DNA from: Thraustochytrium sp. TN22
Lineage: Eukaryota; Sar; Bigyra; Thraustochytrida; Thraustochytriidae
NCBI GenBank assembly: GCA_013306675.1
Contig: JABLUY010000134.1
Span: 1-28,089 of the forward strand
Length of the DNA stretch: 28,089 nt
Direction of reading: 5' to 3'
The notes beneath the pieces are model-generated. The model was given only the letters and a program-made list of their open reading frames with translations. It made no database searches and was not told the origin of the DNA. Positions within the stretch are counted from its first letter, which is position 1; every line of letters begins with the position of its first letter. Made by a program: the position numbers and the translations under genes. Positions 1 through 7,423 of the stretch are shown here, piece after piece.

Positions 1-904
1 CCGCGCGCAGCGCCGGGCAGGGGGAGCGGCCGAGCGCGCGCGCTGCCGCCGCGCCTAGTACCGGGAGCGGCGGGCAGCCAGCATTTCTTAGACACAGCAG
101 CTGCTAGCTAGCCAGCTTTCTTCCTAGTAGAGCGGGCGAGCGAGGTAGCAGCTTACTAACTAACCGGTGGAGTCGCAGCGCGCGCGCGGCGAGCGCGCGC
201 GGGCGCGGCGAGAGGGCGGCGCACGTGCGCGAGGGAGCGAGAGACCCGTGGAGGAGACCGGCGAGCGTCCGGGCGCGACGCGACGACGCTACAGTGCCTG
301 CCAGCCAGACAGGCACGGCGAAGGTGGAGGTGGAGGTGGAGGTGGAGCTCGCAAGCGACGCCGATTTGGTCGTCGTGGGAGCTCAGCCAGGGGCCGAGGC
401 GCCGCGCTGTGGAGGGGCGGGTCATGGTCAGGTGCGTCTGGCTGGAGGACCCGCTGTGCTTGCAATGGAATCGATGCATGTCCGTGGCGGACTCCAGCTG
501 CTTGGCTTCTGTGGCTGATCTCGCAGTCTCAGGGCAGCGCGGTGCGGTGCGGTGCGGTGCGGTGCGGTGCACGGCTGGCCGGGCCGTCGTGGCGTGGCGA
601 CTCGGCGGGCGGCGAGGGCAGTGCTGGCAGGGCCGGCTGACGTGAGTGAGTCACTGCCAGTGCCTGGCACTGGCGAGAGCCAAGCTCCAGCAGCTGCAAG
701 GGAAAGGAAGGAAGGAAGGAAGGAAGCCCTGAGGGTGGATTTTCCTCTGGGCTGCGCAGCTCAGCAGCTGCTGGCAATCTGAGCTGAAGCCGGACGCCTG
801 CCACAGGGCCAGCACTGCAGCCAGTGCCACGGGGCCGGCAGCAGGCAGGCAGCAGGCAGAGCGGCCGGCCGGGCGCACACACGCTCGTGGTCGCTTTTCT
901 TGTT
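1..904. other. GC-rich stretch without a supported gene
   Basis: Several reading frames are open here, but all translate into Arg/Ala/Ser-rich low-complexity peptides with no recognisable domain, as expected by chance in very GC-rich DNA. The stretch holds short tandem repeats: an AGGTGG hexamer run at about 322-347, six perfect copies of a GGTGC pentamer at 541-570, and an AAGG tetramer run at about 705-726. The part next to 905 should be the 3' untranslated region of the glyoxalase II-like gene. The left part may be the promoter or 5' leader of a gene beyond the edge. No tRNA or other RNA gene was seen. Confidence 0.5.
541..570. repeat. (GGTGC)6 pentanucleotide microsatellite
   Basis: Six uninterrupted copies of GGTGC lie in non-genic DNA downstream of the glyoxalase II-like gene. 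It is likely to vary in length between strains. Confidence 0.9.
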
Positions 905-1966
905 TTAGTTAGTTTTACGATGGGCATTGGCGTCTTTGAGGTCGCGCAGAGCCTGCAGCACGGCGATGCGATCGTGGAGACCGGCAGCCTCGGCCTGGTC
1001 CGCAGGGAGGCGGTCGAGCAGGGCGTCTTGGAGGTCGGCGTCGTCGCAGCGCATAAATGGGTTGTACGCAAGCTCGTGCTCGAGAGGCTGGGGCACGGTG
1101 GGCTTGCGCTGTGCGCGCAGCTCGCGCGCCCACGCGAGGCGGCGTGTGAGCGCGTCGTTGTTCGGCTGCAGCCAGCTGGCGAAGCGCAGGTTGTCCACCG
1201 TGTACTCGTGGCCGGGAAAGACGAGCGTGTCGACGCCGAGCGATCTGTAGTACGTGAGGCTGCGCATCATGTCCCTTGCCGTGCCCTCGAAGAACTTGCC
1301 CACGCCCGCCACGAAGAGCGTGTCGCCCGTAAAGAGCACGGGTCGCTCGCAACCGGGCTGCACCGGGATGTAAAAGCTCACGTGGCCCTGCGTGTGCCCG
1401 GGCGTCTCCGCGACGCAAATCTCCAGGTCGCCAAAGCTCACCACGGAGCCCTCGCCCACGGCGTGCGTGGCGCCCGGCACGCCAAACCCGCGCTCCGACG
1501 CGCTCGCGTGCACGCGCAGCTCGGGCTCCAGCGAGCGCAGCTCCTGGTTCCCGCCTGCGTGGTCCTGGTGGTAATGCGTCACCAGCACGTCCGTGAGCCG
1601 CAAGGGCCGCCCCACGCGCCTGCCCTCCTCCGCCACGGCCCGCGCCACCACCAGCGCGTCCGCCGGATCCACAGCCAGCACCGCGTCCCGCGCGTAGTCG
1701 ATTAGCAGGTACGCGTAGTTGTCCTCGAGGAACGGCACCATGCGCACCGCCAGCCGCTCCCGCTCCGCGTCCAGATAGGTCACCGCGCCGTCACAGTCAG
1801 AGTGCGCCGACTTGGACCTGCTCGCGCGCAGCTCCCGCCGGTACAGGAGGTTGCCCAACGGCGGCTGCGTGAACACCCAGTAGGCCACGTCGAACGGCCG
1901 CACCTTGCGCAGCCGCCACGCAGCCGCCACGGCCGCCACACCCACCGCCACGTACGTCACGCTCAT
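905..1966 (-). CDS. GLO2: Glyoxalase II-like hydroxyacylglutathione hydrolase with N-terminal membrane anchor
   Basis: A 353-residue metallo-beta-lactamase-fold hydrolase, expected to cleave S-D-lactoylglutathione to D-lactate and glutathione, the second step of methylglyoxal detoxification. The metal-binding motif THYHQDH is at residues 130-136. The further ligands are in TPGHTQGH (His191), FTGDTLF (Asp215) and PGHEYT (His253), all in family order. The family signatures GVGKFFEGT and NPFMR are also present. It is longer than the usual ~260 residues because of about 70 extra N-terminal residues that include a hydrophobic segment (residues 3-17) followed by basic residues. This looks like a signal anchor or organelle-targeting region. 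Two oddities: the substrate-contact Tyr in GKFYEG is Phe here, and the basic segment normally following NPFMR reads CDDAD. Glutathione binding may therefore be altered, and a related thioester hydrolase activity is possible. The ATG at 1966 is the first in frame. It is transcribed divergently from the neighbouring methyltransferase. Confidence 0.9.
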   Translation of the reverse strand: MSVTYVAVGVAAVAAAWRLRKVRPFDVAYWVFTQPPLGNLLYRRELRASRSKSAHSDCDGAVTYLDAERERLAVRMVPFLEDNYAYLLIDYARDAVLAVDPADALVVARAVAEEGRRVGRPLRLTDVLVTHYHQDHAGGNQELRSLEPELRVHASASERGFGVPGATHAVGEGSVVSFGDLEICVAETPGHTQGHVSFYIPVQPGCERPVLFTGDTLFVAGVGKFFEGTARDMMRSLTYYRSLGVDTLVFPGHEYTVDNLRFASWLQPNNDALTRRLAWARELRAQRKPTVPQPLEHELAYNPFMRCDDADLQDALLDRLPADQAEAAGLHDRIAVLQALRDLKDANAHRKTN

Positions 1967-2565
1967 GGCGCCGTCGTCGTGCGAGGGCGAGCGAGAGAGC
2001 GAGCGAGCGAGCCAGAGAGCTCGAGCGAGCGCGCGCGCGCGCGAGCGAGCGAGGGCGCTGGCCCAACACGCCCAAGCGCCCGACGACGGCCCGACGTCAA
2101 CTTGCTTGATTGATCTTTGATCTGTCCGGCTTCGAAGTCAGTCTTGTCTTCTGGTGCAGGTTCAGGTTCTGCGCTGGAGTGGCCGGCCGCCGGATCGTGC
2201 TTGCTTGCCAACGCCAGTCAGCCCGCAAAAGACGTCACTTGATCGTCGTAACGTTAGAGAGAGAAAAGACGTGCAGGGCGAGATGCGAGTTGGCGGCCAA
2301 GATAAGCAAAAGCAAGCCAAAATGTCATCCAGATTGACCCCGACTGCGAATTGAGCTCGTCACGAGCTCGGCGTGCTCAAGCTACTCCATCTCGTTTTAG
2401 TCATGCCTCCATCTCGTTGTAGCCATGCTCATGCTCCTCTCGCCGCAATCGTGCATGGGTCTGCTGCTCTGTGTGCTCTTTCGCGCCTCCGCGCGCCTCC
2501 CTCTGTTCGTACTCTCGCTTTGTCTCGCCTGGCCTCGCCAGCAAAACCAGTGCTCCGTCGAAGCA
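1967..2565. promoter_or_regulatory. Divergent intergenic region between GLO2-like and PCMT genes
   Basis: This 599-bp gap separates two divergent start codons and so should contain both promoters. A GAGC/GCGA tetramer run with a GC dinucleotide core fills 1981-2055, directly against the GLO2-like start codon. The half nearer the methyltransferase is less GC-rich. No TATA box could be assigned confidently. An in-frame ATG at 2425 could extend the methyltransferase by 47 residues. Confidence 0.45.
1981..2055. repeat. GAGC/GCGA tetramer repeat next to a start codon
   Basis: Imperfect GCGA/GAGC tetramers, with a short CG-dinucleotide run at about 2030-2043, begin 15 bases upstream of the GLO2-like ATG. 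Comparable runs precede the GPCR start (4797-4850) and the disordered-protein start (14285-14347). Confidence 0.8.
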
Positions 2566-3747
2566 ATGCTGACGCAGGTGGCGCGCGCGGCGCGCGCGGC
2601 GCCCCGACGGCGACTGCTGCACAGCAGCCAGGCGGCACGGCAGCAGCAGCAAGCGCATCGGCAGCAGCAGCAGCAAGAGGTCAAGTTCGCGCAGGAGGTG
2701 GACGCGAGCGCAGATGGCGCCAAGGCGGGCGGGCTCTCGCTGCTCGAGCTGTCGCTGTCGCACGTGGAGGGCGCGCGGACGCAAGAGGAACTCGTCGCGC
2801 AGCTGGAGCGCAACGGCGTGCTGCGCAGCGAGGCGCTCAAGCGAGGGTTCCTGGCGCTGGACCGTGCGCTCTTCGTGCCAGTGAAGCAAGACGCCGCCGT
2901 GTACGCGGAGCCCTACGCGAACGCGCCGCAGAAGCTGCACGCGGCCTCGGGCGCCACGCTGTCCACGCCGCACCACCACGCCGTCGTGGGCGAGGCCATG
3001 GCGGACTTCTTGCAGGGGCGCGCAGCAGGGGCGCCAGGCCCGCGCGCGCTGCGCGCGCTCGACCTGGGCTGCGGCACGGGCTACCTGACGGTGCTCGCGG
3101 CGGAGCTCATGCAGGACCTCGGCTTGCTCGCTCCGGGCGCGGCGCCGGCGCAGGTGCTCGGCACGGACGCCGTGCCGGCGCTCGTGGCGCACGCGCAGGA
3201 GCACGCCGCCTCGCGCTGCACGAGCCAGGCCGCGGCCGACGCGCTCGCCTTCCAGCACGCCTTCGCCGAGACCGACGGCGCCATGCAGCTCGAGGCGCTC
3301 GGCCCGCGCGCCGACGAGGACCTCGGCTTCGACCTCATCCACGTCGGCTTCGCGCTCGACCTGGCCGCGCCGCTCACCAGCGCCCTCGTGCACGGGGCAT
3401 TGCGGCCCGGCGGCCGCCTCGTGGCTCCGCTCGCCACCCCGGACGGCGCCCAGGAGCTCGTCGCTGTCGATAAGGCCGCCGGCGCCGACGGCGCGCTCAC
3501 CAAGACCATCTTGCAGCGCAACGCGCACTGCCAGGCGCAGCTGGCCGCCACCTTCGACGAGGCCGAGGCCTCCAAGTCGCGCGCCGACCGCCTCGAAGAG
3601 GTCAAGACTGCCCTCGACGCCTGGAAGGCCTCCTTCGAGGCCGCCCACGCACGGGCCCCGTCCCGCGCTGACATGCTGGCCGATGCCCACGCCGCCGACC
3701 TTTTCCAGCGCTTCGCCGACCTGCGTCGCGGCCGCTGGGACCAGTAA
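2566..3747 (+). CDS. PCMT: Protein-L-isoaspartate O-methyltransferase (PCMT), probably mitochondrial
   Basis: A 393-residue SAM-dependent methyltransferase that should methylate L-isoaspartyl residues in aged proteins as the first step of their repair. The family hallmarks appear in order: ERNGVLRSEALKRGFLALDR (81-100, substrate-side helices), the Tyr-rich YAEPYANAPQ segment, ATLSTPHHHA (130-139), SAM motif I DLGCGTGYLT (166-175), the FDLIHVG strand (255-261) and RPGGRLVAPL (300-309). About 80 charged residues follow the catalytic core, which is longer than classical PCMT1 (~227 residues). I chose the ATG at 2566 because the protein then begins MLTQVARAARAAPRRRLLHS, an amphipathic Arg-rich mitochondrial-type presequence, with G at -3. 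The alternative in-frame ATG at 2425 would add a Leu/Cys-rich hydrophobic leader. A glutamine run encoded by CAG/CAA repeats follows the presequence (residues 26-37). Confidence 0.88.
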   Translation: MLTQVARAARAAPRRRLLHSSQAARQQQQAHRQQQQQEVKFAQEVDASADGAKAGGLSLLELSLSHVEGARTQEELVAQLERNGVLRSEALKRGFLALDRALFVPVKQDAAVYAEPYANAPQKLHAASGATLSTPHHHAVVGEAMADFLQGRAAGAPGPRALRALDLGCGTGYLTVLAAELMQDLGLLAPGAAPAQVLGTDAVPALVAHAQEHAASRCTSQAAADALAFQHAFAETDGAMQLEALGPRADEDLGFDLIHVGFALDLAAPLTSALVHGALRPGGRLVAPLATPDGAQELVAVDKAAGADGALTKTILQRNAHCQAQLAATFDEAEASKSRADRLEEVKTALDAWKASFEAAHARAPSRADMLADAHAADLFQRFADLRRGRWDQ

Positions 3748-4896
3748 GCAAGGCAAGTACCAGCCAGCCAGCCAGCCAGCACCAGCACGATCCGGGATCA
3801 AGAAACAGCCCACGTAGAACACCGGTCGGGGCCCAAAACGCCCAGTTCGTACTCCGCCATCGCCCCGAATCCCGGCCGCCAGCAGCTAGCCAGCAACCAC
3901 GGCGAAGACTAGCTCTAGCTCCTAGCCGGAGAAGGAAGGCCATCCGAGACCGCCGCCATCTTGTCGTCGCCCAAACAGCCGGAGCTCGCTCGCCAAGCCT
4001 CCTGCCAGTGCCAGCCAGCCGCCACCGCCCAGGCGCTGCGCCGAGGTCTCGCCAGACTCGCCCGCTCTCCAGCGTCTGCAGTGTCAGCGCTCATCCATTT
4101 TCATCCAGCTCCTGCCTCCTTTCCTTCCCTGTCCTGTCGCATCATTGATTCCTTGTTTGTTTCGACTCTCTCTCGAGCCCGAGTCCTCCGGCTCTGCGCG
4201 GCGAGCCGGCCCGCCGCCTGGACGTCTTCCACTGCCCCCGTGCGCGCGCGCGCACCCCCACCGCAGGCGGCGCCGGCCGGCCCCGCGGGCCCCAGCGGCC
4301 GAGTCTGTGCCTGGACGCGCGCGGGGCGTCCCCGCGGCGGCGGCGGCAAGTATTTTCGAATTCAAATTCGAAGTCGAGGTCCGGTCGCGCGGCGGCGCGC
4401 GGCAGAGCGCGAAGCGGCGGCAGCGGCGGCGGCGGCGGCGGCGGCGCGCGCGGACGGCGGAGCGGCGCGCGGCGCGCCGGCAGCGCCCGGCAGCGGCCGG
4501 TCGAAGCCGAGCGTCCATCCGTGGATCCAGTCCTCCAACCCGAGCGGCGCCGGAGTCGGCCTGCGCCGTGACGGCGCAGCGGCGCGCGGCGCGGCGCGCG
4601 GCAGCAGACCCGGACGCGGCCCGGCCGCGCGGCGGCAGCCAGGGAGGCAGGGGACGCGGCGCAGGTCCCGTCGCGCGAGACCCGAAGGCGCGCCCGCACG
4701 CGCGGCACTGCACGGCGCGGCGCGGCGCGGGGCGGCGCGGCAGCGGCGCGCGCGCGAGATCGATTGGCCATCAACGCGGCGTGCGCAGGTTGTCAGGGAG
4801 AGAGAGAGCTAGCGAGCGAGCGAGCGAGCGAGAGCGAGCGAGAGAGAGGCGGCCGCTCGGCCTGGCAGCCGGCCGGCCGGCCGGCAGGCAGGCAGC
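3748..4896. other. Intergenic region and probable promoter/5' leader of the GPCR gene
   Basis: About 1.15 kb with no convincing coding sequence. Open frames here give Arg/Ala/Pro-rich low-complexity peptides. The left part is the 3' flank of the PCMT gene and starts with CAGC/CAGCCAGC repeats near 3762-3780. The right part is extremely GC-rich, with a CGG-type trinucleotide run at about 4403-4448, GCGGC-rich DNA to about 4750, and GAGC/GAGA tetramers at 4797-4850. These are followed by a CCGG/GGCA run that continues up to the start codon at 4897. Confidence 0.5.
4797..4850. repeat. GAGA/GAGC tetramer repeat in the GPCR 5' leader
   Basis: Tandem GAGA and GCGA/GAGC units end about 47 bases before the ATG at 4897. 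A CCGG/GGCA tetramer run then fills the gap to the start codon. The base at -3 is A/G-type, giving a good initiation context. Confidence 0.8.
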
Positions 4897-7236
4897 ATGG
4901 CGCCCGCGAGGCGGCTCACGGCCGTCCTGGTGGCAGCGCTGGCGGCCGCCGCGGCGCGCGAGTCCGTGGCACAGGGCAGCTTTTTCGATGCGCCGACGCC
5001 GTACCCGACGCTAGCGCCGCCCACGGCGAGCAATACGGAGGCGCCTACCGAGGCGAGCCCGACGTCTGAGCCTACGACCAAGAGTCCGACGGCGTTTCCG
5101 TCGGCCTCGCCCACGACGCGCTCGCCGACGACGGCGTCGCCCACCACAGCGCCTCCCACGCTGTCTCCGACGACTGCTCCTCCCACGCTGTCTCCGACAA
5201 CGGCACCTCCCACGCCATCTCCTACCCCGCCCACACCTTCACCAACTTTCCCAACGCCATCGCCAACTTTGCCAACTCCATCGCCAACCTTGCCGACGCC
5301 ATCGCCAACCTTGCCTACGCCATCACCGACCCCGCCTACACCAGCGCCAACCCCGCCTACACCAGCGCCAACCCCGCCTACACCAGCGCCAACCCCGCCT
5401 ACACCAGCGCCAACACCGCCTACATCAGCGCCAACGTCGCCTACACCAGCGCCAACCCCGCCAACACCAGCGCCAACCCCGCCTACACCAGCACCGACCT
5501 CGCCAACATCCTCGCCGACCTCGCCTACACCATCGCCGACCCCGCCCACCACAGCGCCAACCGCGCCTACATTAGCGCCTACGTCAAGGGCGGCGCCGAC
5601 GCAGAGGCCGACGACGGTCGAGCCGACGAACCCGACGTCCGGTCCTACGACCTTGGCCCCGAGCACATCAAGCCCAACGACGACGAGCGGACCGACGACA
5701 AGCAAGACTGAGAGCCCAACGGCAGCCGTGGGTGCGGCGACCGGGCTGAACGCGACGGGCGGCTTTTGCGAGGGCGAGTTCGAGCCGTTCCCGGAGCCGT
5801 CGAGCCTTGCGTACGCGACGATCGCTTTTGCTGGCGTGGGCGTCTTCTTCGCGCTGGCGGGCCTGGTGGTGATGGCGCGTTTCTGGGAGCGGCCCATCGT
5901 GCGCATGTCGCAGCGCAATTTCCTGGTGATCATGCTTGTTGGCGTGGCCGTCATGAACGTGGGCGTACTACTTTTGGGCGAGACGGCGCTGGGCCCAAGC
6001 AACGGCAAGTGCATGGCGTCCGTGAGTCTGCTGGAGGTGTCCATGGCCGTGGTGCTCTCGACGCTGGGCGTCAAGGAGTGGCGTGTCCTGCGCGTGCACA
6101 CAGGGTCGCGCCGTGCGCAGCGCGTCAACATCGGCGAAAAGTATCTGGTCGCATCCATAGCCGCGGCGGTCGGCGTACTGGTGGCCGTGCTGGTGGTCTG
6201 GTTCGTGCTGGACCCGCCGCTCGTAGACCCGTGCGACAACTTCACGTGCTCGCGGTCCGCCTTCGTCTATGTGTCGTGGGGCTGGCTCATGCTCCTGGGC
6301 ATTGCCACCATGGTGGTGGCGGTCCGCGCGCGTGACGTGCCGTCGGTTGGCAGCGAGAGCGCCAGCATCTTGTACACCTCTGTGTTCTCCGCGTTTGTGC
6401 TGGTCTTCCTCGGCATGCTGGTTTTCGTCGGCTCGCTCGACCAGGCCATGCAGAACTTCTTCATCGCCTTTGGCTTCATGTGGATCTCCGCCTGCCTGGT
6501 CGTGCTCATCGTCTTCCGCAAGCTCGCCTGGAAGGACCTCTCGGCCGTCGATGTGCGCAGCAAGTTCCTCAGCACGCCGGGCTCCTCGTACGCCGGCTCG
6601 CCCGAGGCCGGCTCGCCCGGCGCCGGTGGCTCAAGCACAAGCGGCTCCAGCCCTGCGGGCCCGCACACCTACCACCACGCGGAGCGTCCGTACTCGCACT
6701 ATTCGTCCAACTACTCGGACTCGCGCAACTCGGCTCATGTGCCGCACGCCAGCACGGAGCCCTCCAGGCCCGTCAAGGTCAAGCGTTCCGGGCCCCTCGA
6801 GCCGCAGCAAGAGGGTGGTCAGATCTCCACGGACGATGTGGACGCCGCGGCGGTGGCGCCGCAGCTCCCGACCACGTCCACCTCGCTGCGCGTCGACGTG
6901 GACGCGCTTCCGCGCCGCGCCGACTCCGCCGGGGTCGTCTCGCCGCCGCCCTCGACGCCCGACGGCTCCGCTTTCAAGCCGACAACCAACTCGGACCAGG
7001 TCCGCACGGTCAACACCCCACCGCAGACCGCGCCTGCCGGCCAGGGCTCCTTTAGCGAGGAGGCCGCCGCCCAGGCTCGCGCTGCTGGCTTTCCCGTCAG
7101 TGAGAGCCTCGGCTGGGAGGAGTTTATCGATCGCGGCAACGGCGAGTCCTTCTGGGTCCACACCTCCACGAACGAGGTCGCACACCAGATGCCCGATGCG
7201 CTCGCACGCCTGCAGGATAGCCTCGTCGAGCAGTGA
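4897..7236 (+). CDS. Class C (GABA-B-like) G-protein-coupled receptor with Pro/Thr-rich stalk and WW-like tail
   Basis: A 779-residue membrane receptor. Residues 1-25 form a signal peptide ending SVA. Residues 30-275 are a Ser/Pro/Thr-rich, probably O-glycosylated stalk, including ten 7-residue TPAPTPP-type repeats. Seven hydrophobic segments follow at about 305-328, 341-363, 372-394, 416-440, 456-480, 491-515 and 520-545. Class C features are IVRMSQRNFLVIMLVG before and in TM2, Cys372 at the top of TM3 with Cys446/Cys451 in the TM4-TM5 loop (the expected disulfide), KEWRVLRV after TM3, and RDVPSVGSESASILYTS between TM5 and TM6. An NFT sequon lies at 448-450. The 234-residue cytoplasmic tail is disordered, rich in Ser/Pro, and ends with a WW-like segment from Trp740 to Pro766 in which the second Trp is His763. 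The Venus-flytrap ligand domain usual for class C receptors is absent. The ligand is unknown. Confidence 0.85.
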   Translation: MAPARRLTAVLVAALAAAAARESVAQGSFFDAPTPYPTLAPPTASNTEAPTEASPTSEPTTKSPTAFPSASPTTRSPTTASPTTAPPTLSPTTAPPTLSPTTAPPTPSPTPPTPSPTFPTPSPTLPTPSPTLPTPSPTLPTPSPTPPTPAPTPPTPAPTPPTPAPTPPTPAPTPPTSAPTSPTPAPTPPTPAPTPPTPAPTSPTSSPTSPTPSPTPPTTAPTAPTLAPTSRAAPTQRPTTVEPTNPTSGPTTLAPSTSSPTTTSGPTTSKTESPTAAVGAATGLNATGGFCEGEFEPFPEPSSLAYATIAFAGVGVFFALAGLVVMARFWERPIVRMSQRNFLVIMLVGVAVMNVGVLLLGETALGPSNGKCMASVSLLEVSMAVVLSTLGVKEWRVLRVHTGSRRAQRVNIGEKYLVASIAAAVGVLVAVLVVWFVLDPPLVDPCDNFTCSRSAFVYVSWGWLMLLGIATMVVAVRARDVPSVGSESASILYTSVFSAFVLVFLGMLVFVGSLDQAMQNFFIAFGFMWISACLVVLIVFRKLAWKDLSAVDVRSKFLSTPGSSYAGSPEAGSPGAGGSSTSGSSPAGPHTYHHAERPYSHYSSNYSDSRNSAHVPHASTEPSRPVKVKRSGPLEPQQEGGQISTDDVDAAAVAPQLPTTSTSLRVDVDALPRRADSAGVVSPPPSTPDGSAFKPTTNSDQVRTVNTPPQTAPAGQGSFSEEAAAQARAAGFPVSESLGWEEFIDRGNGESFWVHTSTNEVAHQMPDALARLQDSLVEQ
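5335..5544 (+). repeat. Ten 21-bp tandem repeats encoding the Pro/Thr stalk
   Basis: Ten in-frame 21-bp units begin at 5335 and recur every 21 bases to 5544. Copies 1-3 and 6 carry the same CCTACACCAGCGCCAACC core; copies 8-10 are the most diverged. Each unit encodes about seven stalk residues, so copy-number change would lengthen or shorten the stalk without breaking the frame. Confidence 0.9.
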
Positions 7237-7423
7237 GGACGTTGATGGCCGACCCTGACTGACTTGACACAACAAGTATGATAGCTCTCTGTCTTTCTCT
7301 CCTTCTTGTGCATCTCTTTTCTGTAACGACCACCAAGCTTTTCCGAGCCGTGCTTGCTGTCGCAACTGCTACACGACAGCACAGCAACCTCTTGGGTCGC
7401 GAGGCATTTTAAGTTTCCCTTTC

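Noticed and set aside
824-1705. 293-residue plus-strand frame antisense to the glyoxalase II-like gene
   Set aside because: Antisense shadow of a gene with clear catalytic motifs.
3961-4812. 283-residue plus-strand open frame before the GPCR gene
   Set aside because: It translates simple repeats and Arg/Ala runs and lies in the 5' flank. Other frames, including minus-strand ones, are equally open.
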